A DNA stretch of 35,848 nucleotides from the IMG/VR virus record IMGVR_UViG_3300025889_000407, positions 1 to 35,848 of that record. One strand, written 5' to 3'. Origin of the DNA: a virus. Numbering within the stretch: position 1 is the first letter of the stretch; the number at the start of each line of letters is the position of its first letter. Both the position numbers and the translations under genes were made by a program. Shown one piece after another: positions 7,276 through 17,000 of the stretch. Below the pieces are notes generated by a model that had not been told where the DNA came from, made no database searches, and worked only from the letters and a program-made list of their open reading frames with translations.

Positions 7276-9035
7276 TGGCGCAGAGAGCAGGCGGCATCAG
7301 TGGCGAAATGGCATCTCTCATTCAAGAGGGAACCCAAAAAGCCCTGGACGGCAAAGGCGGTGGTGGCGGCGGCGGCTTCTTTGGTGGCGGCAATACTGGA
7401 GGCAGCGCCCCAACAGGCAATGCCGGGGCTCATTCAAGTGGCCCTGGTGGTAGCGTTATGCCTACTGGTGGTGGTGCCAATGTCATCCTCAAGCAAGTGG
7501 CTGAGAGAAAGCAAAAGCCCGGCGACATATCGCAGGCGGTTCTTGATAAGACTGGCTTGACTGTTGAGCGACTGCAAGCGGTATGGGACGCACAAGATCC
7601 TCTGGCTGGCTCTGACCTGTACAACGACATTGAAGATGCTGCGGCGCAACCGGCAGAGCATACTGGCGAGTCTTCAAGCATCAAAAATAGCGGCATCAAG
7701 ATAGGCGAGATCCTGAAGGGCGCTGGCGTCCAGGACGTTCTTGGCGTGTTAAACGAGATCGGGAAGGTGATCGATCTCGACAAAGAAGATCTCCCAAAGA
7801 CTGTCGTTGTTGATTCAAGCGGCGCGGTGACAGACCAGGAGACATCTCCTTACCTGGATCACTCGGTTACGGTTCCAGAAGATAATGCTGACGGTGGAGG
7901 TGGAGACACTTCTGGCGGCGGTGGCGCTGGTGGCGGTGGCGGGTCTTCGGCCAGTTCTTCGTCCGACTCTGATTCTGGTAGCGCGTCTTCTGGCTCTCCG
8001 TCTAGCTCGACAACATCGGCCAGCTCAGACCCTCTTATGGAGAATGTCGGAGATGTAACTACCAATGCGGTTGAAGGCGCAGGCATGGGCGGCGGAACGA
8101 TTGGAGGGGGGCAGACTGTGGCAACCTCGTCTGAGGTTGATCCTGATGCCGGTACACCCGAAACAGAAGGCGCTGCTGAAGAGCCCGATAAGACTGAGAT
8201 TGATTTCGGTATCGACCTGTCTGAATACGAGGAAGAGGAAGATGCGGTTGTCCCTGTTAACACTAAGATTAACCCTGGGCCGACTCAGTTCCCGGATGAC
8301 AGGACTGATACGGTTACGACAACAGAAACACCTCCTTTGCTTCCAGAAGAAATCACGTCAACTTCTCAAGTGACAGAGACTTCTGCTGAGGAAGAATCGA
8401 CTGATGATTCGACCAGCACATCTACATCGACGGTCACAACTACTACGACCAAATCAACCGGGTCATCGTCAGAGGATGACGGCTCTGGGGTTAGTGATTC
8501 TGATGGCGGTGGGGGTGGAGCATCAGGATCGGATGATTCCGGCGCAGGCTCCAGCAATGGGAATGACAGCTCTGGGGGAGATGCAGACGGCGGAGCTGGC
8601 TCTGCTGGCGGTAACGGTGACGGCCTCGGCACTGGTGATGGCGACGGGTCTGGCGAAGGATCTGGCGGCGGCGATGGGTCTGGTGTTGGTGATGGTGCTG
8701 GTGCTGGTGACGGGTCTGGCGACGGTGATGGATCTGGTGATGGCACTGGCGACGGCACTGGAGAAGGCGACGGCATTGGTGGCGACGGCGACAATAACGG
8801 CGGAGGCACAGGCGGCGGGACTGGAACTGGCGACGGTAGCGGCGATGGCCCTGGTAGCGGAGATGGTGGCGGTCTGGCTGAACCTGAGATCGAAAATCCT
8901 CTTATCGTTCCACCACCAGAACCTTATACGCCAGACAAGCCAAGGTTCACGGTGCGAGGGTATTTCGGATTTGCGAAGAACAATGTTGAAGATGAAAAGC
9001 GGCCTAATGCGTGGCTTTATAGGAGAAGACAATGA
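7275..9035 (+). CDS. Gly/Ser/Asp-rich low-complexity virion-locus protein (586 aa)
   Basis: The protein has a Gly-rich start (residues about 27-75), a short folded-looking part (about 76-195, with ILKQVAERKQKPGDISQ and KIGEILKGAGVQDVLGVLNEIG), and then a long low-complexity region. That region is Gly/Ser first, then Thr/Ser/Glu-rich (about 320-395), then dominated by G-D-G-S-G type repeats (about 400-532). The final 45 residues (PDKPRFTVRGYFGFAKNN) look structured again. The Asp-Gly repeats recall calcium-binding repeats but lack a clean RTX nonapeptide. Its place between the nozzle and the internal virion proteins suggests an ejected or tail-associated protein. Start and stop overlap both neighbours by a few bases. 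The opposite strand and third frame also look open only because of the biased composition. Confidence 0.75.
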   Translation: MAQRAGGISGEMASLIQEGTQKALDGKGGGGGGGFFGGGNTGGSAPTGNAGAHSSGPGGSVMPTGGGANVILKQVAERKQKPGDISQAVLDKTGLTVERLQAVWDAQDPLAGSDLYNDIEDAAAQPAEHTGESSSIKNSGIKIGEILKGAGVQDVLGVLNEIGKVIDLDKEDLPKTVVVDSSGAVTDQETSPYLDHSVTVPEDNADGGGGDTSGGGGAGGGGGSSASSSSDSDSGSASSGSPSSSTTSASSDPLMENVGDVTTNAVEGAGMGGGTIGGGQTVATSSEVDPDAGTPETEGAAEEPDKTEIDFGIDLSEYEEEEDAVVPVNTKINPGPTQFPDDRTDTVTTTETPPLLPEEITSTSQVTETSAEEESTDDSTSTSTSTVTTTTTKSTGSSSEDDGSGVSDSDGGGGGASGSDDSGAGSSNGNDSSGGDADGGAGSAGGNGDGLGTGDGDGSGEGSGGGDGSGVGDGAGAGDGSGDGDGSGDGTGDGTGEGDGIGGDGDNNGGGTGGGTGTGDGSGDGPGSGDGGGLAEPEIENPLIVPPPEPYTPDKPRFTVRGYFGFAKNNVEDEKRPNAWLYRRRQ

Positions 9036-9442
9036 GCAAGTGGAGTGGTGCTAACCTGTTCAAGTTGGGTGCTGGCTTGTTCGGTGCATACCAGCAATAT
9101 GATGCGGGTAAGCAGGCAAAGAAGGCGGCAGATCGTAATGCAGATCGTCTGCTGAGAGAGTCTGAGGAAGAGAAGCGTAGAGCCCGGCGAGATCAAAGGC
9201 AAAAGCAATCTTCGCTGAGAGCGAGAGCTGCTGCGTCTGGCATTAAGTTGAATGGCAGTACCGGCACATTTTTGGATAAGTATGTCCAGGAGGATGAGAA
9301 GCAACTGTCCTGGCTGGATGAATCGGCAAAGAGCCAGGCGAGCATTATTCGCAAGCAGGGCAAGACGGACAAGAAAAACGCGCAGTATGGAGCCTACGGG
9401 AGCTTCTTCAATACTGTCGGTAACTGGTGGGGTGGTGGCTAA
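9032..9442 (+). CDS. Small internal virion protein
   Basis: The 136-aa protein has a short hydrophobic N-terminus (LFKLGAGLFGAYQQYDAGKQAKKAADRNAD), then a highly charged Arg/Glu helix (RESEEEKRRARRDQRQKQ) and the stretch RARAAASGIKLNGSTG. This combination recurs in small phage internal core proteins analogous to T7 gp14 or P22 gp7, encoded just before the large ejection proteins. It is a candidate to form part of the trans-envelope channel. Start and stop overlap the neighbours. Function is by family resemblance and position, not by a catalytic motif. Confidence 0.7.
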   Translation: MSKWSGANLFKLGAGLFGAYQQYDAGKQAKKAADRNADRLLRESEEEKRRARRDQRQKQSSLRARAAASGIKLNGSTGTFLDKYVQEDEKQLSWLDESAKSQASIIRKQGKTDKKNAQYGAYGSFFNTVGNWWGGG

Positions 9443-11037
9443 TGAAACTTCCAAGCGGCGGTCAGAATCTTGGTGTTCAATCTCTTGGCCGGGAGTCCGG
9501 TGATTCAACAGCGAGAGGGAAGCTGGAGCTGGTCAATGCTGTGGTCGGCCAGGTTGATGCTTACCAGGAAAGAAAGTCGCGCCATCAAACGGCCCTGGCT
9601 GATGCAAGAATAGCGACCTGGGATTCTGATTTCCGTCGAAAGTATGACGGCCTGGATCATATCGAGGTTGCGGATCTGCCTAAGGCTATGCAGAAAGAGT
9701 ACGCCAGCGAAACAAGGGTTCCGGCGTTTGAGGTTCGTGCGAGGCTGTACGAAGAAGGTTTGCAGGAAGCGATGAACGATGCCTCTGAGACTATCTCTGA
9801 CGAGCGAGTCCGGGGCGAGTGGTATATCGGTAAGCAGGCAGCGGCCAGCTCGAAGGTTGCAGAGCGATACATCCAGCGCGACGAACAACAGATCGATTTC
9901 TACAAGAAGGAGGCCATCTCTGCGGCAGATGAAGCTGTCGATGAAGGCCACTATGCGGTTGCCAGGCATCTCATCCAATCCTCTGAGCTTGATTCTGTTG
10001 AGAAGAAAGACCGTATCCGGCTGATTGATGGTGCTGAAGAACAAAGCATGGTCAACGATACGCTGAGAACCGGATCGATCGATGATGTCCGTGAGCTGCA
10101 CCAGCTATACGCATCCAAGAAATACGATGGCGCTTTTGATTCTGCCCAGGCTCTCCAGGCGAAGAATGCCCTGAAGACCCGGCTGGAGTTTCTGACTGAT
10201 GCTGAGAAGAAGGCAGAGATCGGCAACAAGGCCGAAGAGTTTGTCAAAAAGGCAATGGCAGATAACACCATCTCGGCCAGTGAGCGCCAGGCAATCATCG
10301 ACGGCATCAAAGACGATGATGTCAGACAGGAAGCCAGGCGTCGATTCACTGCGGCGAAGGCAGCGGAGAAGCGAGCTGAAGCCGAGGAATTGAAGGAGAA
10401 GCAGGATGCGTACCTGGAGTCATTCAGAGACTTCCCTGATCCAGAGAGATTTGCTGCTGCGCCGGATATCCAATCTGAAAACGAGGCTCGCCGGTATTAC
10501 AACCAGATAGTCAGCGGGAAGAAAAAGGTCACTGATCTTAATGTATACCAGGATCTCAGGCAGAAGATCCTCGATGGCAAAGATGTGAACCTTTCACTCA
10601 GTATGAGCAAGCTGACGGACACCGATTACAAGGAGTTGGTGAGGCTGCAACAAGCCGATGACGATGAGATGAAAAGCGCACAATCGCTTAACGCTGAGAT
10701 CAATAGCGTGATGATCGAGATGGGCATGAATCTCAAGTCTGGAACGAAGATCACCGAAGAACAGAATCGAATCTATTACCTGATTAACTCAGAGCTTCAA
10801 ATCGAAGCGGCCCTGAGAGACAAGCCTTTAACCTGGCAGGAAAGGCAGGCGGTTTATGACCGGCTCCAGATGGAGTTCGTCAAAGAAAAAGACTTGTGGT
10901 TCGATGAAGAGTTTGGCCTGGAAGATGTTGTGAAAGACATCCCTACGGCTAGAATCAGAGAGATCCAGGCGGCGCTTCGTGCCGGTGGTTATGAAGTGAA
11001 TGCTGCAAACATAAAGGCTTACATCGACAATGAATGA
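9442..11037 (+). CDS. Internal virion / ejection protein, T7 gp15-like position
   Basis: I start this 531-aa protein at the ATG at 9442, which overlaps the previous TAA, rather than at the in-frame GTG at 9427. It is almost entirely alpha-helical and highly charged, with long Lys/Glu/Ala helices (for example AKAAEKRAEAEELKEKQDAY) and no membrane segment. Size, helix content and place before the giant protein match ejection proteins of the T7 gp15 type, which form the periplasmic tunnel. Sequence similarity to a named family is not evident to me, so the function rests on architecture and gene order. Confidence 0.7.
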   Translation: MKLPSGGQNLGVQSLGRESGDSTARGKLELVNAVVGQVDAYQERKSRHQTALADARIATWDSDFRRKYDGLDHIEVADLPKAMQKEYASETRVPAFEVRARLYEEGLQEAMNDASETISDERVRGEWYIGKQAAASSKVAERYIQRDEQQIDFYKKEAISAADEAVDEGHYAVARHLIQSSELDSVEKKDRIRLIDGAEEQSMVNDTLRTGSIDDVRELHQLYASKKYDGAFDSAQALQAKNALKTRLEFLTDAEKKAEIGNKAEEFVKKAMADNTISASERQAIIDGIKDDDVRQEARRRFTAAKAAEKRAEAEELKEKQDAYLESFRDFPDPERFAAAPDIQSENEARRYYNQIVSGKKKVTDLNVYQDLRQKILDGKDVNLSLSMSKLTDTDYKELVRLQQADDDEMKSAQSLNAEINSVMIEMGMNLKSGTKITEEQNRIYYLINSELQIEAALRDKPLTWQERQAVYDRLQMEFVKEKDLWFDEEFGLEDVVKDIPTARIREIQAALRAGGYEVNAANIKAYIDNE

Positions 11038-14000
11038 AGCGCAACGCAAAGCTCTCGATAGTCTCCAGAAGCAATACGACCAGAAGAGGACGCTGACATC
11101 TCAGCCTGAAGTTTCTCCTGAAGCTCATGCGGATGTCATAAAGCTCTCTGAGGCTACCGGGGTTCCTGCTGACGTTGTGAGTCGGAATCGTGATGCGGTG
11201 AAGAAGACGTTTGAGTCTGTCCCTCCGGCGATGAGCCCAACTGTACAGAAGATGCAGCTTGATCCAGACATGGCCCCGGTCATCAAGGATGACCTGTATA
11301 ACCTGGACTGGTTCGATAGACAGATCGGCGGCATCACTCAGTCCTGGAAGGTCGGCAGGCAGAATGTCGAGATGTCGAAGATCGGCAACGAGATGATGTG
11401 GGGCGACCCTGATGACGTAATGCTTTCACGGCTGAAGGAGATCCAGGCTGACCAGCAAAACATTAAGGACTATGACTTTTCGTATGTTGGTGGAATTCCA
11501 TCTGCTACGGCTGAGAACCTGCCGATCTGGGCTCAGATTGTTTCTGGCTCTGCGGAAGAGGTTGCGGTTGGCGGGGCGTTGGGCTTTGTCGGCACAATGG
11601 GTAATCCTGCTGGTGCTGTTGCTGGCGCAGGCATGGGTTTCAAGGTTGGCTCTGCGACTGAGGCGTTCAAGCTCGAATCCGGGCTGGCTTATATCGAATA
11701 CATGGATATGGGCGAGGACATGGATCACGATACTGCGCGAGGTGCGGCAGTCGCGGTTGGGATGATTAACGCTGGCCTGGAAGCGGCCAGTTTGAATTAC
11801 ATCCTGAGATCCCTCCCTGGTGCTGAGATGCTGACCCAGACTTTCACGCGAGAAGGTTTGAAGAAGGCGATGAAGATCCCTACGATTCGGGATGCTCTGT
11901 CAAAGTTTGGCCGGACGGTTGCCGGTGGCATGGCGACTGAAGGCGTGACTGAAGGTTTGCAAGAACTGGTTACGACTGTCGGCGGCATTGCTGCGGCAGA
12001 ATACAACGGCGGCGAGTTTGATCTTCCGACTGCCGGGGAAGTCCTGGCGAGAGTTTCTCATGCAGCGGTCAAGGGCTCCCAGGGTGGTGCTGGTTTTTCT
12101 CTTGCAACGGGCTCGGCCAATCTTGCCATCGATGCTCATAACGTAAAGCGAGCCAATCAACGGGCCGCTATGTTTCAGGAGATGGGCGCGGCGGCAAAAG
12201 ACTCAAAGCTGAGAGAGCGCCTGCCTGAGAAGTTCCAGAAGTTTATCCAGGAAGCGCAGAACGCATACGGCTCTGTTGCTGACATCTACCTGCCCAGGGA
12301 CATCGTTGACACGCTGTTCCAGCAAGGCTTCGATGAGGTCATGCCGGAGACAATGCGCCGTTTTGAAGAAGCGGATCTGACCGGCCAGGTTGCAGTCCCC
12401 ATCGATGAGTTCGCTACCTGGATCGCACCCTCTGATATGTACAACGAGATTCTGCCGGAGATGAAGCTGTCGCCTGATGAGCTTTCTCTGAGAGAGGCCC
12501 AGGAGAAGCAGGCGGAGCTTGATGAATACAGAGATATGGCTTCCCGGATGGATGAGTCATCGCTGGCAGAAGATCCTGTCTACCAGGACATGATGACTCA
12601 GCTCCAGGAAGCGGGTCAGTCTCCGGTGGTGGCGGAGCAACAGGCAAAGCTGTGGAGCGCATTCTTCAATACCCAGGCTCAACGAACTCAGCAAGATGCG
12701 TTTGAGCTGTACAAGTCATTCAATGCTTCTGTGCGCCGGACGGATCTTCGCGGAGATCCCAGGGGCGGAGTGTCTCGCCTGGACAATCTGCTTGATCGGC
12801 TTCGAGCCGGTAAGATCCCTGAGCAGGGTGACATCTACGGTGACACTTACGGTCAAGCCCTGGCGAAAGCTGGCGGCATCCGTGACTCCGGCGGTGAGTT
12901 GAAGGCGCGAGACTTTGATCGCCGGGTGGCTGACCGGGGCGGAGAGACTTACTTCGCAGGCAGGAAGTTGAGCCGCGAGGATGGCATGTCATTGGCTGAC
13001 GCAATCACCTTCGGCATCGAGAACGGGTACTTGCCTGGATCTGCCTGGGAAACGATGAATGATATGGATGTGGTTGACCTGCTGGATCGAGAGATCAATG
13101 GCGAGCCGGTTTACCGTGACGTTGCTGACCATGAAGCCCTGAAGCTGAGAGAAGATCTTGAGTATCTCCAGGGCGAGCTTGACCGTATGGGGATCGACCT
13201 TAACGAGATGTCGAACCAGGAGGTGAAGGATCTCATCGATGGCGGCGGGGTATTCTTCCAGCGCGATGATAGGAATGACCTGGGGTTTTACTCGAAGGTT
13301 GCGAGGATAGTAAGGGATCTCAAGCTGCCTGAATGGAAAGATGGTGGACTGGCTGACGGGAACGTCATTTGGAAGAAGCTCAACAAAGAAGGGGCCAGGA
13401 AAGAAGAACTTGAATGGCTCGGTATTGAGAACTGGCTGGCTGCTGGCCGTAGTCGAATGGAGATGTCTCTTAAGCTGTTTGACAAGACTCCGGCAAAGCT
13501 CGACTCAAAGGAGATGAAGAAGCTCAACAAGTCTATGACAAAGTTCAGCCGTGAAGAGGTTTTGAACTTCGTTGAGAAGAATGGCGTTCAGGTTGAAGAG
13601 GTTGTCGCTGAAGAAGATTACAGCGGTTACGACAGTGATGAAGGGCCGCGATGGTCTGATCCTGAAGTATGGGATGACAGTGAGCTTTGGGCTCATCGAA
13701 TAGATGACCTGATGTATGAGTACGACAGAGCGGATCACGACTGGTTCGAGCTGGAGGATTGGGCGAACAAAAACTCAGACGAGTATTACGCTGAGATCGG
13801 GAACCTTTTGGATGACAAGTATTTCCCGGAGTTTGAATCGGCATACGAGTCAGAAGACTTCGATGCTATGGAGTCTGCGGCTTCTGAATCTGGCGTGGAT
13901 TTTTGGGAGGTTGTTCGCCAACTGGCGAGAGATGATGCCGAAGATGCTGCTAACGAGCAAGCAAAGGCGGAATACTATGATAATCCTGAGCTTATCTACA

Positions 14001-17000
14001 CGCTGGAGAATGCTGACGAAGATGTCTATATCGTGGGTAACGACGATACCGGATTCAGTCTGCGGCGAGGTGGTCTTGAGTATTGGCATAGAGTCAATGA
14101 CGAGGTTCATTATTCTCTTGGAGAGGCTCAGATTCAGGCGGCTGATTTCATCTATTCTGAAGGACTGCTTGATGACTCAAATAGGGATAGCGAGGCGAGG
14201 TGGGGCGACCACATAACTTCTGAGGTTGGGGATCTTGATAACGCCACAAATTATCGTGAGATCAAACTGACCCTTCCTCAGATAGAAGAAGATTACTACA
14301 ACACGACCCATTTCCCTGACCGCAACATTGTCGCGTTCATGCGTGTTACTGACAGGGATATGGAGCGAGGCCCAGGGGATGAAGGCGGTGCTGGTCGATA
14401 CAAGACGGCTTTCTTTATTGATGAGATGCAGTCGGACTGGCATCAACAGGGCAGGCAGAAGGGGTACAAGAAAGGGCTTTCCTTTGCAGAGTTTCAAGAG
14501 CTTGATGGGCTTGAAAACAATTTCCTTGTCGAATACAGGGACGAGGTTGTTGAAAGATTTTCTGAGGCCGCAAGAAGAGAGGACTGGCCGAAGTCTGTCA
14601 TAGGTGATGGGTTTGAAGTTCTTGGAATGGATATGAGCTTCGGTCAGCTTGATAACGTCCTTGCAGAGCTGGCTCGCAATTCTTTTAAGCACGAATACCA
14701 GGGCGCAACTGGAAATGTCTACGATACTGTTCTTCACATAGCAGAGGCCATTGAGAAGTTTGACAAAGACTGGCTGTACGGGCTCAGGGATAGGCTGAAT
14801 GAGCTTGACGAAGTTAGAAGGGATCTTCATGCAGAAAGGTCTGGCGTACCCAATGCCCCGTTTAAAGGCGACAACTGGATCGCGCTGGCAGTAAAACGTG
14901 CGCTCGTCCTGGCGGCAGAAGAAGGGGCAGAGGTTTTTGCCTGGGCTGACAGCAATGTGGTTGTTGACAGGTGGGGATCAGCATCACAGGAGCTTTACGA
15001 AAACACTTACGACAAGAAGATGCCCGGCATTGTTGCTACTGAAATGAGAAAGCTAGGGTTTGAGCTCAAGCCGGTTCATAAGACGCTGGAGGGTGAGGCT
15101 TATCCGCAAAGGAATGATTACCCGTTTGTAGATGGAACTTATGATCCATATTTTGACGAAGACGAAAACCATTGGATTTTGATAGACCCTAATGGCGAGC
15201 CGCTTCGAGATTACGGGGGATCTTTGCGAACGATGGTTTCAGAAGAAGAAGCTGTCGAGGCTGCGGAGTTTTACCATGAAGAATCGCTAAGGGAGTGGGA
15301 GCAGTTTCATAACGAAACACCTCAAGGCTACTGGTCAATTCCGATAACCAAAGAGTTGAGCGATCAAATCCTCACTGAAGGCTTCACTCTGTTCCAGAAA
15401 GAGCGCATCGATGGCGTGACTGAAGAAGGCGCTGATGCCATGTCCGAAGTCTACTCCGGCATGGATAACGCGAAGGGCTACATCCAGTTCAACGACACGC
15501 GAGACTGGTACAGGATCACGCTGACAGAGAAGGCGGATATGTCTACCTTCCTGCATGAGTCTGGTCACTTCTTCCTGGAAGCGTTGCAGAGGATGGCAGA
15601 GGATGGCCCGGATTCAATGAAGCGCGACCTGGCAATCATCCGTGATTGGCTTGGTGCGACAGGTGAGCTGACAACAGAGCAGCACGAAAAGTTTGCCAGG
15701 GGATTCGAGGCGTATCTGCGCGAGGGTAGAACGCCATCGATGAAACTGGCTTCTGCTTTTGAGAGGTTTCGTTCCTGGTTGAAGCTGGTCTACAGATCGA
15801 TGATGAAGCTGGACGTTGAGCTGACTGATGATGTCCGTGGTGTAATGGATCGCCTGCTGGCGACTGACATGGAGATCCAGGAAGCGAAAGCTGAGACAGG
15901 ATTCATGCCGTTGATCCAGGGCGTTGATACTGAGTTGATGACCCCTGAAGAGTACAAGGCTTACACCAGGTTGCACGAACGAGCGACAAGGGAAGCCGAA
16001 GATGCTCTGGAGAAGCAACTGCTGTCTGAAGTTTCCCAGGAAGCGAAGGCCCGGCTTCGAGAAGAAAAGAAGATCGTCACGGCCCAGGTTAAGGCAGAGG
16101 TTGAGGCCATGCCTGAGCAACGCGCCTACAAGGAACTGAAAGATGGCCCGGTGAAACTTTCCAGGGCAGCTCTCCGGGCAATGTATGTTGATGTCCCGCC
16201 AGCATTGAATTTCGTGAGCGCGAAAGAAGGGGGCGTTCATCCTGATGACGTTGCTGGTGAGTACGGGTACGCAACCGGGGATCAGCTCGTCCAGGCGCTT
16301 GTTTCCAGGCCGAAGAAGCAAGACCTGATAGACAAGATGGTCGACGAGAGAGTGAAGCCGGTTGATTCGTTGTCAGATGGTACAGCTACTGAAAAAGCTC
16401 TCCAGGCGATTCACAATGATCCTGCTGCCCTGTTCCTCCATGCGGAGCTGAAGGCGCTCGGCAAGCGGATCGGCCAGGAATCTTCCCTGGGTGTCGTTAA
16501 GCAGGCGGCGAGGGAAAGAATCTCAAGGCTGCGGGTCATGGATCTCAAGCCCGGCGATTACCGGGTGGCTGAGAAGAGAGCGTCGAGGGAAGCTGTCGAG
16601 GCTTTGAGAAAGAAGAATTATCCTGCGGCCCATGATGCGAAGCGAAGGCAACTGCTGAACCACTACCTCTACATGGAGGCGACGAAGGCAAAGGCCGAAG
16701 CATCCGGCATCTACCAATACCTGAAGCAGTTTGATAAGCGAAGTGTCCGTGAGCGCCTGGGCAAGACTGACTACCTGGACGCCATCGATGCGCTGCTGGA
16801 GGGCGTTGAGCTGAAACAGAAGACGAACCGAACCATCGCCAGGCGCAAGTCGCTGGCCGAATTCGTTGAGTCTGCCTACGCAAGAGAAGAGGCGGTTGTT
16901 ATTCCTGAGAGCCTGATTAACGAGTCTCAGCTACGCAATTACAAGCAGATGACGATGGAGGATTTCAGGGCGCTTAAAGACGCTGTTCAAAACATCGATC

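Noticed and set aside
8366-9032. Long open frames on the minus strand and other plus frames over the Gly-rich gene
   Set aside because: They arise from the repetitive GGN/GAN codons; products are Pro/Ser/Ala strings without starts or ribosome binding sites.
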